A stretch of DNA of 34,706 bases from Planctomycetota bacterium (GTDB taxonomy: Bacteria > Planctomycetota > Phycisphaerae > SM23-33): NCBI GenBank assembly GCA_016235825.1, contig JACRIL010000173.1:1-34706 (forward strand), in the 5' to 3' direction. How positions within the stretch are numbered: position 1 is the stretch's first letter; each line of letters opens with the position of its first letter. The notes below the pieces were generated by a model. It did not search any database. It had not been told where the DNA came from and saw only the letters and a list, made by a program, of their open reading frames with translations. Made by a program: the position numbers and the translations under genes. Shown here piece after piece: positions 17,345-24,038 of this stretch.

Positions 17345-18748
17345 TTACCTTGTTTTTCCCAGTTGGCGTTTGAAGTTCGCGTAAGACTTGCGGTTGAGCC
17401 GGAGGTTGCTCCTGTAGGAGAGATTGCCCACCAGGGTAATCAGCGGCCTGCAGCGTTTGTAAGAGTTGCCCCACACCCTGCGCAGGATGCGCGAAAATGA
17501 ATAGAATTTCCCTTCGCATGAGACCATTTCTTTGATGATGTCGTCCAGCGATAGGTGCCTGTACCTGGCCACTGGGTAGGTCAGCGTGTAGTATTTCCAG
17601 TCGTCCGGAAACGCGTCGAGGTTGATCCGATCATCCGATTTCATCTGGTCCCACAGTCGCGTGCCGGGCAGCGGGGTCAGGAACAGCACGTTGAGATTAT
17701 CCACGCCATAATGGTTGGCCGCCTCGGCAATGCGTTTGCCGATGCCCGGCTTGTCCACGTCCAGGCCGATGATAAAGGAGCCCACGACCAGAATCTTGTG
17801 CCGCTGTATGCGCCGCACGGAATCGCGGAACTTCCTGCCTTTGAGCAGGTTGTATTTCTTGCCGATTTCCTGAAGTCCTTCGGGCGTGGGGGTTTCAAAG
17901 CCGATGAATACGCCTCTGCAGCCGGCCTTGGCGGCCATCGCCAGGAGTTCTTCGTCATCGGCGAAATTGATGGTAACCTGGGCTATCCATTCCTTTCGCA
18001 GGTTCGCCTGTTTCATGGCGCCGAACAGGTCCTTGGCTCGGGCGATGTGGTCGCTGCGCGTGCCAATGAGGTTGTCATCCACGATCAGGACGCGTTTTTC
18101 GCGGATCGAACTGAATTCCCGCACGACATCCGGGATGGGCCGCTGCCGGTAACGGGTCCCGTTGAACGCCGTAACGCTGCAAAAGCTGCAATTTAACGGG
18201 CAGCCGCGCGTTGTCTGGATGGCCCCGAACGCATATTTCGGCGGCAGCAGATCATGACGGGCGGGCGGAACGTTGTTTAAATCGGCCAGCCCTCCGTCGT
18301 ATCGGCGTTTCAGACGGCCATGCCGGGCGTCTTCCAGGACCTTCGCCCAGACGCCCTCAGCCTCGCCGGTTACGACCGCGTCGGCGTGCTGCAGGGCTTC
18401 GTCCAGGCACATGGTCGCGTGGATGCCGCCCATGACCACCGGCACGCCCATACGCCGGAAGTGAGCGGCCAATTCGTAGGCGCGGTTCGCCTGCGAAGTG
18501 AACGCGGTGATGCCCACCAGGTCCGGACGCGGCATGGTCCGGTAGTCCGGCACGCCGAGGTTCTCATCCACTATTGTAATTTTCCACTCCGGCGGCGTCA
18601 GCCCCGCAATAACCATGAGACCCAGCGGCTTCCATACGCGATAGCGGTTCCAATGGCTCTCCTTGACCCTGGTGATGCTGACGAGCGGGTTGGAGGGATT
18701 GATAAGATATAGTTTCATGTGCGAAGAAGAAGCACTCAACTTGACCAT
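17345..18748 (-). CDS. B12-binding-domain radical SAM protein
   Basis: This 467-residue enzyme has an N-terminal cobalamin-binding-like Rossmann domain (about 11-140: MKLYLINPSNP, DLVGITAFTSQANRAYEL, PVVMGGIHATMCLDEALQHAD, VVTGEAEGVW) without the DxHxxG ligand, as usual for this class. The radical SAM domain has the cluster motif GCPLNCSFCSV (Cys183, Cys187, Cys190), then VDDNLIG and FIGFETPTPEGLQEIGK. The C-terminal part (about 380-467) is basic. Related proteins methylate or rearrange lipids, hopanoids, antibiotics or bacteriochlorophyll precursors, so the substrate is open. GAGGAG lies eight bases before the ATG. It is 32 bp downstream of the diguanylate cyclase gene on the same strand and may share its transcript. 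Confidence 0.88.
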   Translation of the reverse strand: MVKLSASSSHMKLYLINPSNPLVSITRVKESHWNRYRVWKPLGLMVIAGLTPPEWKITIVDENLGVPDYRTMPRPDLVGITAFTSQANRAYELAAHFRRMGVPVVMGGIHATMCLDEALQHADAVVTGEAEGVWAKVLEDARHGRLKRRYDGGLADLNNVPPARHDLLPPKYAFGAIQTTRGCPLNCSFCSVTAFNGTRYRQRPIPDVVREFSSIREKRVLIVDDNLIGTRSDHIARAKDLFGAMKQANLRKEWIAQVTINFADDEELLAMAAKAGCRGVFIGFETPTPEGLQEIGKKYNLLKGRKFRDSVRRIQRHKILVVGSFIIGLDVDKPGIGKRIAEAANHYGVDNLNVLFLTPLPGTRLWDQMKSDDRINLDAFPDDWKYYTLTYPVARYRHLSLDDIIKEMVSCEGKFYSFSRILRRVWGNSYKRCRPLITLVGNLSYRSNLRLNRKSYANFKRQLGKTR

Positions 18749-18780
18749 TTCGCATCTCCTCGTGTGGGTTGGAATCGCAG

Positions 18781-19695
18781 TCAGCCGGCCTTGTCCGACA
18801 TGGACGCACCGGGGGCGATGACGACTACCCGGTTCTTACCGTTTTTCTTGGCCTGATACAGGGCGTTGTCCGCTTTTTTCATGAACGCCAGAGACGATTT
18901 CGTTTTCTCGTCGCAAAATGCCACCCCCAGGCTGACGGTGAGCTTTCCCCCGCCGGGGAGGCTTCGCATCAATGCCGTCCTCAGTCTTTCCGCGATTTCG
19001 CCCGCCTCCGGCGCATCGGTAAGAGGCATAATCACGGCGAACTCATCTCCGCCATAGCGGCAGCATATATCCGACACCCTTGTCTCCCGCTTCAGAATAG
19101 CCGACAGTTCGGCCAGTATTTTATCACCTTCCTGGTGGCCGTGAAGGTCGTTGACTTTCTTGAAATTATCAATGTCCATCATGAGCAGTGACACGGCAGT
19201 TCTGTAGCGTTCATGGAGCTTCAATTCCACCTCGATGAGTTCAAAACAGCTTGTGTGATTGAAGAGCCCCGTCAGGCCGTCGCGCATTGACAGATTCGCG
19301 ATCGCGGCGATGTGGGCTTCGCCGATCAAAGTGGTTGAGACGAGTTCTCTCCTGAAATTTGAAAGGTAGTCCAGTGCGGCAACGACTATTCGCACGTTCC
19401 TGTTCAATGCCTCGGACATCTCATACTTGTGCCGAAGCACCTCGTTCCAGAGTTTTTCGGCAACTTCTGGCGGGAAGTGCTGATGGGCAACCACGTACAG
19501 AATGTCCGAGAAGAATTGCTCCGCCCGCCTGGTTTTCTGCTCATCAAGAAAATCTTTTTCGGCTTCCGTCAGCGGCCGGTCCCCGGCAATAGCCGACACC
19601 ACGTCCAACGACAGTGCATCCGGAGTAAACAGCCCTCGCAGCCGATCCGCATCGGTGTCTTCCTGCGACCGCGAACTGTGAACCCGAGTGCTCAT
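18781..19695 (-). CDS. GGDEF diguanylate cyclase
   Basis: The protein (304 residues) makes cyclic di-GMP from two GTP. The GGDEF domain covers about 135-295, with MRDGLTGLFNH, MDIDNFKKVNDLHGHQEGD and the active-site loop YGGDEFAV (GGDEF at 215-219). The inhibitory I-site RVSD (206-209) is five residues upstream, so product feedback is expected. The first 130 residues are mainly helical with no transmembrane segment or named sensor domain. The protein is therefore a soluble cyclase with an unknown input region. It heads a possible two-gene unit with the radical SAM protein. TATAAT lies 11 bases before the ATG. Confidence 0.92.
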   Translation of the reverse strand: MSTRVHSSRSQEDTDADRLRGLFTPDALSLDVVSAIAGDRPLTEAEKDFLDEQKTRRAEQFFSDILYVVAHQHFPPEVAEKLWNEVLRHKYEMSEALNRNVRIVVAALDYLSNFRRELVSTTLIGEAHIAAIANLSMRDGLTGLFNHTSCFELIEVELKLHERYRTAVSLLMMDIDNFKKVNDLHGHQEGDKILAELSAILKRETRVSDICCRYGGDEFAVIMPLTDAPEAGEIAERLRTALMRSLPGGGKLTVSLGVAFCDEKTKSSLAFMKKADNALYQAKKNGKNRVVVIAPGASMSDKAG

Positions 19696-19706
19696 GTATT
19701 CCGGCC

Positions 19707-19736
19707 ATTATACTGCGGCATCATGGCAGGTGGCAA
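19707..19736 (-). promoter_or_regulatory. promoter of the GGDEF gene
   Basis: On the minus strand TTGCCA (19731-19736) and TATAAT (19707-19712) are 18 bp apart. The ATG begins 11 bases after the -10, so the transcript would have a leader of only a few bases and no Shine-Dalgarno site. Confidence 0.55.
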
Positions 19737-19804
19737 GAACGGTATCGCCAGATGCCTTGTCCCATGAACCTGTTCACTAGACGGCCAAATAGCCTGATTA
19801 GCGG

Positions 19805-19834
19805 TTGACTTTTGGGGTGTCCCGGGCGTATTTT
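19805..19834 (+). promoter_or_regulatory. putative promoter of the 19906 gene
   Basis: TTGACT (19805-19810) is followed after 18 bp by TATTTT (19829-19834). The gene's CAGGAG ribosome-binding site and ATG lie about 70 bases further on. Confidence 0.35.
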
Positions 19835-19905
19835 AACTAATGAAACAGCCCCCTTTATGGCGATACCAAGCGATGGAAAGCTGTTTCTTGACAGGAGCTT
19901 ATAAA

Positions 19906-20640
19906 ATGAGATCAGGCGCGGCGATAATACTTCTGGCCTGTGCGGCGACGGCGTTGATACTGGTAGGCCAGGGCCTTACGGAAAATCCCCCGGCGGGAAC
20001 CACCGTGGCCCCCGCCCCCAAGCCTTCGGACGTGCCTTTCGAGTGGGAGCTGGCCTTCACCTACAAGGACCCGATGTGCATCAGGGTCAAGGCCCCAGGC
20101 GAAGAAAAGGCCAGGATATACTGGTACATGCTCTACCGGGTCATCAACCGCACGAAGGAAGACCAGAACTTCATACCGGAATTCGCGATCTACACGAACA
20201 CCGGCGAGATACTTCAGGCCAACAAGAACATTCCGACGGCGGTTTACGACGCCATCAAGCAGCTTCACAACCTGCCGCTCCTGAAGGACCAGACGTCCGT
20301 AACGGGCAAGCTTCTTCAGGGCGAGGACAACGCCAAGGAAGGTGTGGCGATGTGGCCTGACATCGATCCCCAGGCCGGCACGTTCGACGTGTTCGTGGGC
20401 GGATTGAGCGGCGAACTGGCCGACGCCGCGCTGCTCACTCCGATGCCGCCGGCGGCGGACAACATTCCGGCCAGCGGCCCGGCCGCGATGGGCTACAGGC
20501 CCAAACCCCCGGCCAGCGCTCCGACCACCAAAAAAGTGCTCACCAAGCAGCTTCGCCTCCAGTTCATGATCACCGGAGATCAGCCCGCAAGGCTCACCAC
20601 GCCCGTAACCTTCAAGCTCAAGGAATGGGTGATGCGGTAA
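19906..20640 (+). CDS. exported protein of unknown function
   Basis: The start MRSGAAIILL (19906) has CAGGAG eight bases upstream; an in-frame ATG at 19840 has none. The 244-residue product has a signal peptide (AAIILLACAATALILVGQG), a Thr/Ala/Pro-rich linker and a globular part with FEWELAFTYKDPM, YWYMLYRVINRTKEDQNF and PEFAIYTNTGEI. A second Pro/Ala-rich low-complexity stretch (about 190-215) precedes a C-terminal strand region ending FKLKEWVMR. It is probably periplasmic. The wording of the middle section (comparison of 'normal' protein shape with conditions) gives no functional clue, and I do not recognise a family. It stands 50 bp upstream of the UROD-fold gene on the same strand. Confidence 0.7.
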   Translation: MRSGAAIILLACAATALILVGQGLTENPPAGTTVAPAPKPSDVPFEWELAFTYKDPMCIRVKAPGEEKARIYWYMLYRVINRTKEDQNFIPEFAIYTNTGEILQANKNIPTAVYDAIKQLHNLPLLKDQTSVTGKLLQGEDNAKEGVAMWPDIDPQAGTFDVFVGGLSGELADAALLTPMPPAADNIPASGPAAMGYRPKPPASAPTTKKVLTKQLRLQFMITGDQPARLTTPVTFKLKEWVMR

Positions 20641-20690
20641 GACCGCAGGTTTCGCCGGACAAGCCGGGTTCCGGCTGACGGACCCCGCAA

Positions 20691-21830
20691 ATGGGCAAAA
20701 GAGAAGATTATCTTGCCGTCGTTGACAGCCGGGACTGCGACAGGCTCATCTTCTCGCCCCTGACGGACAGCCTGTTCGCCACCAGCCTGGTCGGCAAAAA
20801 ATGGGTCTCCGACTGCACGCTCGACGACCAGATCCAGGCGGCGAAGATATGCGACTATCACCCGTGCTTCATCCAGGGCGCTACGCCGGATCTTTTTTTC
20901 AATCCGGCCCTGGACGTTACCGTGTACTGCGTCGATGAATCGGAGGATGAGCGCCGTTTCGAGCAGACCATCCACACGCCCGAGGGGATGCTCACGCGGA
21001 CGATGGTCGAGAGTTTCGGCGGGGTGATGGCGCCGGAGAACAACTGGATTCAGTCGCCCCCGCAGCTTGCCGTCGCCGACTGGATATCCAGGGACGTGCT
21101 GGACGGCAGCCGGGACCACGCGATCTCTCAGGGCTGCAAAACGCTGGCGGACAAGGCGGCCGGGCACGGAGCGACGATGATCCAGTTCGACCTGCCGTAT
21201 TACCTGTACGGCCTGCCGGGCTACACCGACGTGCCGCCGATGATGCTGACGGCCGCCCCTGACCGCTACGGACATTCGATGGACCTCGCCGAGCAGGCCC
21301 TGATACATATGGCCGGCCTGGCGATCAGGTCGGGCATTGACTTCGTCTGGCTCAGCGCGGCTGGGACGGACAGAATGTCGCTGACGACCTGGGCCGAGAT
21401 CATCGTCCCGCAGTCGCAGCGGATCGTCAGGCAGGTGCGCGAAAAGGGCGGCAGGGTGCACTTTCACTGCCGCGGGCAGTGCAGGCAGCTTGCCGAAAAG
21501 GGTCTGTTCAACCAGATTCAGATGGACGTGCTGGAGACGCTAAGCCCGCCGCCGGAGGGCGACGTGGCCAGCCTGCGCCGCTGCCGGGCCGCCGTCGACA
21601 GGCACATCGTTACGCGCGGAAATATCGACGCCGGCCTGTTGCGGGCGGGCACGTTCGAGGCCTGTATCGCCATCGCGCAGAAAACCATCGAGGCCGCCGC
21701 GGGTTACCCGCACATCGTCAGCTCCAGCGATTATCTCATGTACGGCACGGAGGCACAGAACGTGATCGCGGTCGTCCAGGAATGTCATAACGCCGTCAGA
21801 AGAAAGTGGGACAAGCTGCAAAAGCCGTAG
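20691..21830 (+). CDS. uroporphyrinogen decarboxylase-fold protein
   Basis: The protein (379 residues) resembles the UROD / cobamide methyltransferase superfamily, which includes true haem-pathway decarboxylases and MtaA/CmuA-type methyltransferases. It shows the barrel pattern LAVVDSRDCDRLIFSP near the start, GHSMDLAEQALIHMAGLAIRSGIDFVWL, and the strand RVHFHCRGQ (255-263) at the place where methyltransferase members carry an H-S-C-G zinc-ligand motif; here the order is H-C-R-G. The decarboxylase N-terminal arginine signature is absent. It is thus more likely a methyltransferase-like or uncharacterised branch than HemE. No corrinoid protein gene adjoins it. It may be co-transcribed with the exported protein upstream. 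Confidence 0.75.
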   Translation: MGKREDYLAVVDSRDCDRLIFSPLTDSLFATSLVGKKWVSDCTLDDQIQAAKICDYHPCFIQGATPDLFFNPALDVTVYCVDESEDERRFEQTIHTPEGMLTRTMVESFGGVMAPENNWIQSPPQLAVADWISRDVLDGSRDHAISQGCKTLADKAAGHGATMIQFDLPYYLYGLPGYTDVPPMMLTAAPDRYGHSMDLAEQALIHMAGLAIRSGIDFVWLSAAGTDRMSLTTWAEIIVPQSQRIVRQVREKGGRVHFHCRGQCRQLAEKGLFNQIQMDVLETLSPPPEGDVASLRRCRAAVDRHIVTRGNIDAGLLRAGTFEACIAIAQKTIEAAAGYPHIVSSSDYLMYGTEAQNVIAVVQECHNAVRRKWDKLQKP

Positions 21831-21868
21831 CCGGCGGGCAGGCCCTTGGGCCCGCTGAAAAAGCAGCC

Positions 21869-21934
21869 TGGGCATCCGGCTTCGCCCCTTCTTCGCCAAG
21901 GCTACGAAGGGCTGCGCCGGACAAGTCTTGCCCA
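21869..21934. repeat. three-level nested hairpin repeat
   Basis: Three stems are nested: TGGGCA (21869-21874) with TGCCCA (21929-21934), TCCGGC (21875-21880) with GCCGGA (21916-21921), and CCCTTC (21886-21891) with GAAGGG (21906-21911). The middle stem and CGCCGGACAAGTC also occur in the 10865-10929 repeat. The 3' flank, TTGCCCATGAG onward, is a diverged copy of the 8763-8795 hairpin. Confidence 0.55.
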
Positions 21935-21966
21935 TGAGCATCACGGCTTTCCCGGTCGTGCGCTTT

Positions 21967-22019
21967 AGAGTCCCTAACAGCACGCCGCGTGAGCCGCAGG
22001 GCATTCTGTTAGGGACTCT
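21967..22019. repeat. 14 bp inverted repeat
   Basis: AGAGTCCCTAACAG (21967-21980) and CTGTTAGGGACTCT (22006-22019) are perfect complements around a 25-base spacer. It could terminate the UROD-fold gene (TTGCTCTTTT follows) or be the ends of a very small inserted element. The 12-mer GTTAGGGACTCT recurs once at 33382-33393. Confidence 0.6.
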
Positions 22020-22195
22020 TGCTCTTTTGGAAGTGGAATGGATTTTTTTCCGGGGATAGGCCATTCATGCAGCAACAATTTAAATCGACGCAAACCATCG
22101 GCCGGGCGTTCGGGAATTCAGACTCATCCGCCGATGGCGCGATCTGATAAATTAACGCCCGCGACACATTTTCAATGAACTGCCACTTCCGGTTT

Positions 22196-23587
22196 TCAGA
22201 GCGAGAATGTTTTCCGCGTTTCGTCGCGCCAGCCGTCCCACAGGTAGGCATCGACGCGGCCGGCCTCGATGACCCGCAGGGCATAGCGGACGTGCTCTTC
22301 ATATAACTGGCAGTATGGGCTTGGAGCAAGGAGTTTGCCAGCGCAGGCCAGGACCTCGGCCGGGCAGGGCGCGCCGCAGAAATGCTGTATCGCACAGCCG
22401 GCGCACGGGTTGATGTCCTCGGTCTTGCGTTCCATGATGGAAACAAGCGGGGCGGATTTCAGGATGTCGCGCAGCGGCTTGCGGAAGATGTTGCCGCAGT
22501 TGTAATCGTCCATGCCCAGAAATTCGCTGCACGGGAATACGTCGCCGTTGGCTGAAACGGCGAAGAAGCATCGTCCGGCCCCGCACGGCGAGATGTCGCA
22601 CATGAGCTTGCGGGCGGTGGGCGCCACGATGCCGATAAGGACGTTGGCAAAGTTCGACACCACCAGCTTTCGCCCGGTCTTGCGGAAAAGCTCGTAACTG
22701 CGGTCCATGGCCTTCGTGAGTGCCGCCGCCAGTTTTGCATTATCCGGCTTGAGATCGCGTCCGCCCTGCTGCGTGCAGCGGACGGGATTGAGCATCGCCA
22801 GTTTGACGCCGCGTTCATGGAAAAATTCGACTATGCTGGTCAGACTGGCGACGTTCGCCTGCGTTACGGTGGCGATGACGTTGAACTTCGGATAGTCGCC
22901 CAGCATTTCGATGGCCGCCAGGGCCTTGGCGAAGCCGCCCTGCCCGCCCCATGTCCGCCTGGCGCGGTTGGCGACCGCCGCGCTATGGCCGTCCAAAGAT
23001 ATTCCAACACCCACACTGTGCTTGCGAATGAAACTGACGGCCTCGGCGTCGAGCAGCGAGGCGTTTGTCTGGATGCCGAAGCGGAAATCGCGATAAAATT
23101 TCTCGATGCCGGCGAAGACGGCGTCGCGGGCCAGCATGGGTTCGCTGCCATGGAAAATTATTTCCGGCTTATAGGTCCTGTCGGGAATCGCCGCGCGGAA
23201 ATGGTCGCGGATGATCTTCAGGGCCTGCATAACCTTCTTTTCGCCCATATGCCGGCCGGTTTTCCGCATGGACTTCGGCAGGTAGCAGTAGCGGCAGTTG
23301 AAGTTGCACCGCTCGGTCGGATTGAGGTAGACGGCCGAGGGCCTGCGCCCGAAGCGGAAATTCCGCATCTCGTCGAGCCAGCCGTCGAGTTTGCTTTCGA
23401 CGGCCCGGCTGATTTTACCGGAAACGGCCATCCCGGCCGCCGCGGCCCGGGGCGCAAGCGCCCAGAACCCGCTGCCGGCATGGATCACAGCCAGATTTTT
23501 CGCCGAGCCGAAGTCGATCAGGTCAAAATGCCGGCCGAAGCCGGTGTTGACGTGCCGGCCTTTTGACCGCGATTTGTCCGACGGCAT
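22196..23587 (-). CDS. cbpB: radical SAM/SPASM peptide-modifying enzyme, CbpB-like
   Basis: The start ATG (23585-23587) lies two bases after the peptide gene's TGA, giving 463 residues; a longer frame from 23752 would overlap the peptide gene and has no ribosome-binding site. An N-terminal extension of about 85 residues precedes the radical SAM core with ERCNFNCRYCYLPKS (Cys94, Cys98, Cys101 for the 4Fe-4S cluster that cleaves SAM). IIFHGSEPML and GISLDGHSA follow. The C-terminal SPASM region has many cysteines (CDISPCGAGRC, VFPCSEF, NPCAGCAIQHFCGAPC) for auxiliary clusters. Enzymes of this design modify ribosomal peptides by crosslinking, epimerisation or thioether formation. The immediate target is presumably the 43-residue product next door. 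The name follows my memory of the CbpA/CbpB pair; it needs a profile check. Confidence 0.85.
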   Translation of the reverse strand: MPSDKSRSKGRHVNTGFGRHFDLIDFGSAKNLAVIHAGSGFWALAPRAAAAGMAVSGKISRAVESKLDGWLDEMRNFRFGRRPSAVYLNPTERCNFNCRYCYLPKSMRKTGRHMGEKKVMQALKIIRDHFRAAIPDRTYKPEIIFHGSEPMLARDAVFAGIEKFYRDFRFGIQTNASLLDAEAVSFIRKHSVGVGISLDGHSAAVANRARRTWGGQGGFAKALAAIEMLGDYPKFNVIATVTQANVASLTSIVEFFHERGVKLAMLNPVRCTQQGGRDLKPDNAKLAAALTKAMDRSYELFRKTGRKLVVSNFANVLIGIVAPTARKLMCDISPCGAGRCFFAVSANGDVFPCSEFLGMDDYNCGNIFRKPLRDILKSAPLVSIMERKTEDINPCAGCAIQHFCGAPCPAEVLACAGKLLAPSPYCQLYEEHVRYALRVIEAGRVDAYLWDGWRDETRKTFSL

Positions 23588-23589
23588 CG

Positions 23590-23721
23590 TCAGGCTTTCT
23601 TGCTCTTGCGCTCGTCGACCAGGATGTAGTGCGACAGGCCCGTGCCCCTGCTGCCGGCCTTGCAGGTGCGGCGATACGAGACGACCTTCGTGCTGCGCTT
23701 CGTTGACGTTGACTGTTTCAT
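23590..23721 (-). CDS. cbpA: RiPP precursor peptide, CbpA-like
   Basis: This 43-residue peptide begins MKQSTSTKRSTKVVSYRR, then TCKAGSRGTGLSHYILVDE and a lysine-rich end RKSKKA. It has one cysteine (Cys20), no signal peptide and no hydrophobic segment. AAGGAC lies seven bases upstream of the ATG, and the stop is followed after two bases by the radical SAM gene, so translation is probably coupled. The likely core is the central TCKAGSRGTGLSHY block with Cys, Ser, Thr, His and Tyr side chains. A short precursor under a cobalamin riboswitch and beside a SPASM enzyme is what I recall as the predicted CbpA family. The mature product and role are unknown; cobalt or cobalamin handling is a guess from regulation. 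Confidence 0.8.
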   Translation of the reverse strand: MKQSTSTKRSTKVVSYRRTCKAGSRGTGLSHYILVDERKSKKA

Positions 23722-23752
23722 CGTTCTGTCCTTTCTTCGGGCCTGGGCCCAT

Positions 23753-23793
23753 AAAAAAAGCCGGCAGCCGCCAGCCTCCTGGCGACTACCGGC
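23753..23793 (-). terminator. riboswitch-controlled intrinsic terminator
   Basis: On the minus strand a perfect 15 bp stem (with G-U pairs) has arms GCCGGTAGTCGCCAG and CTGGCGGCTGCCGGC around a GAGG loop (23760-23793), followed directly by seven T (23753-23759). It stands 34 bases after the aptamer and 31 bases before the peptide start, the place expected for transcription attenuation. Confidence 0.9.
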
Positions 23794-23827
23794 ACTTTTA
23801 CCATCGGTTCCGGCGATCTTATTCAGC

Positions 23828-23979
23828 GCTTCAGCAGGTCTTCTGGCTTTCGGATCAACCGTTCGCCGGCGCCTTCCCGCCAGGGTTTGCCCTGGCAGTG
23901 GCGTAAAACACCGGCGTTCGTACCCGATTACAGCGGCGGGACCGCCACGGATTTTCACCGTGTTCCGGGATACTGAAGC
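23828..23979 (-). ncRNA. cobalamin riboswitch aptamer
   Basis: The closing stem P1 is GCTTCAG (23973-23979) with CTGAAGC (23828-23834). Between the arms all the landmark segments of the cobalamin aptamer occur in order on the minus strand: CGGTGAAAATCCG, GGCGGTCCCGCC then GCTGTAATCGG, the B12 box GCCACTG, GGGAAGGCG, and GCCAGAAGACCTGC. It should bind a cobalamin and, through the terminator that follows, switch off cbpAB when cobalamin is plentiful. The direction of control is inferred from the usual behaviour of this class. Confidence 0.96.
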
Positions 23980-23993
23980 TTTTTACCGCGATT

Positions 23994-24025
23994 GTTATAT
24001 AATAGACGACGACAGGATAAGTCAA
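23994..24025 (-). promoter_or_regulatory. promoter of the riboswitch-cbpAB transcript
   Basis: On the minus strand TTGACT (24020-24025) is followed after 17-18 bp by a TATATA/TTATAT -10 (23996-24002). The expected start, near 23990, is about ten bases before the aptamer. The same AT palindrome, TTATATAA at 23995-24002, reads TATAAT on the plus strand toward the kinase gene. Confidence 0.65.
23998..24003 (+). promoter_or_regulatory. -10 element toward the kinase gene
   Basis: A perfect TATAAT stands 35 bases before the kinase ATG on the plus strand, sharing bases with the opposing cbpAB -10. No clear -35 is present at 16-18 bp, where the riboswitch P1 arm lies. Confidence 0.4.
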
Positions 24026-24038
24026 GAATAACTTTGCC

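Larger units (their letters stand above)
21831..22195. other. intergenic region with hairpin repeats
   Basis: Between the convergent UROD-fold and radical SAM genes, 365 bases hold a three-level nested hairpin (21869-21934) and a separate 14 bp inverted repeat (21967-22019), both listed. From 22020 to 22195 an open frame on the minus strand has no start or ribosome-binding site of its own and no recognisable protein features; I see nothing there. Confidence 0.5.

Noticed and set aside
21869..22019. CRISPR or tandem repeat array
   Set aside because: The repeats are nested inverted repeats of differing sequence, without regular spacers.
22009..22195. Possible small minus-strand gene after cbpB
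   Set aside because: The frame has no start or ribosome-binding site in this stretch and only extends a shadow frame of cbpB.
23588..23752. N-terminal extension of the radical SAM gene from 23752
   Set aside because: It runs out of frame over the peptide gene, has no ribosome-binding site and begins inside the terminator T-run; the start two bases after the peptide stop fits coupling.
23722..23958. Longer 122-residue version of the peptide ORF
   Set aside because: Its upstream part is the cobalamin riboswitch and terminator read as protein; the ATG at 23721 has its own AAGGAC.
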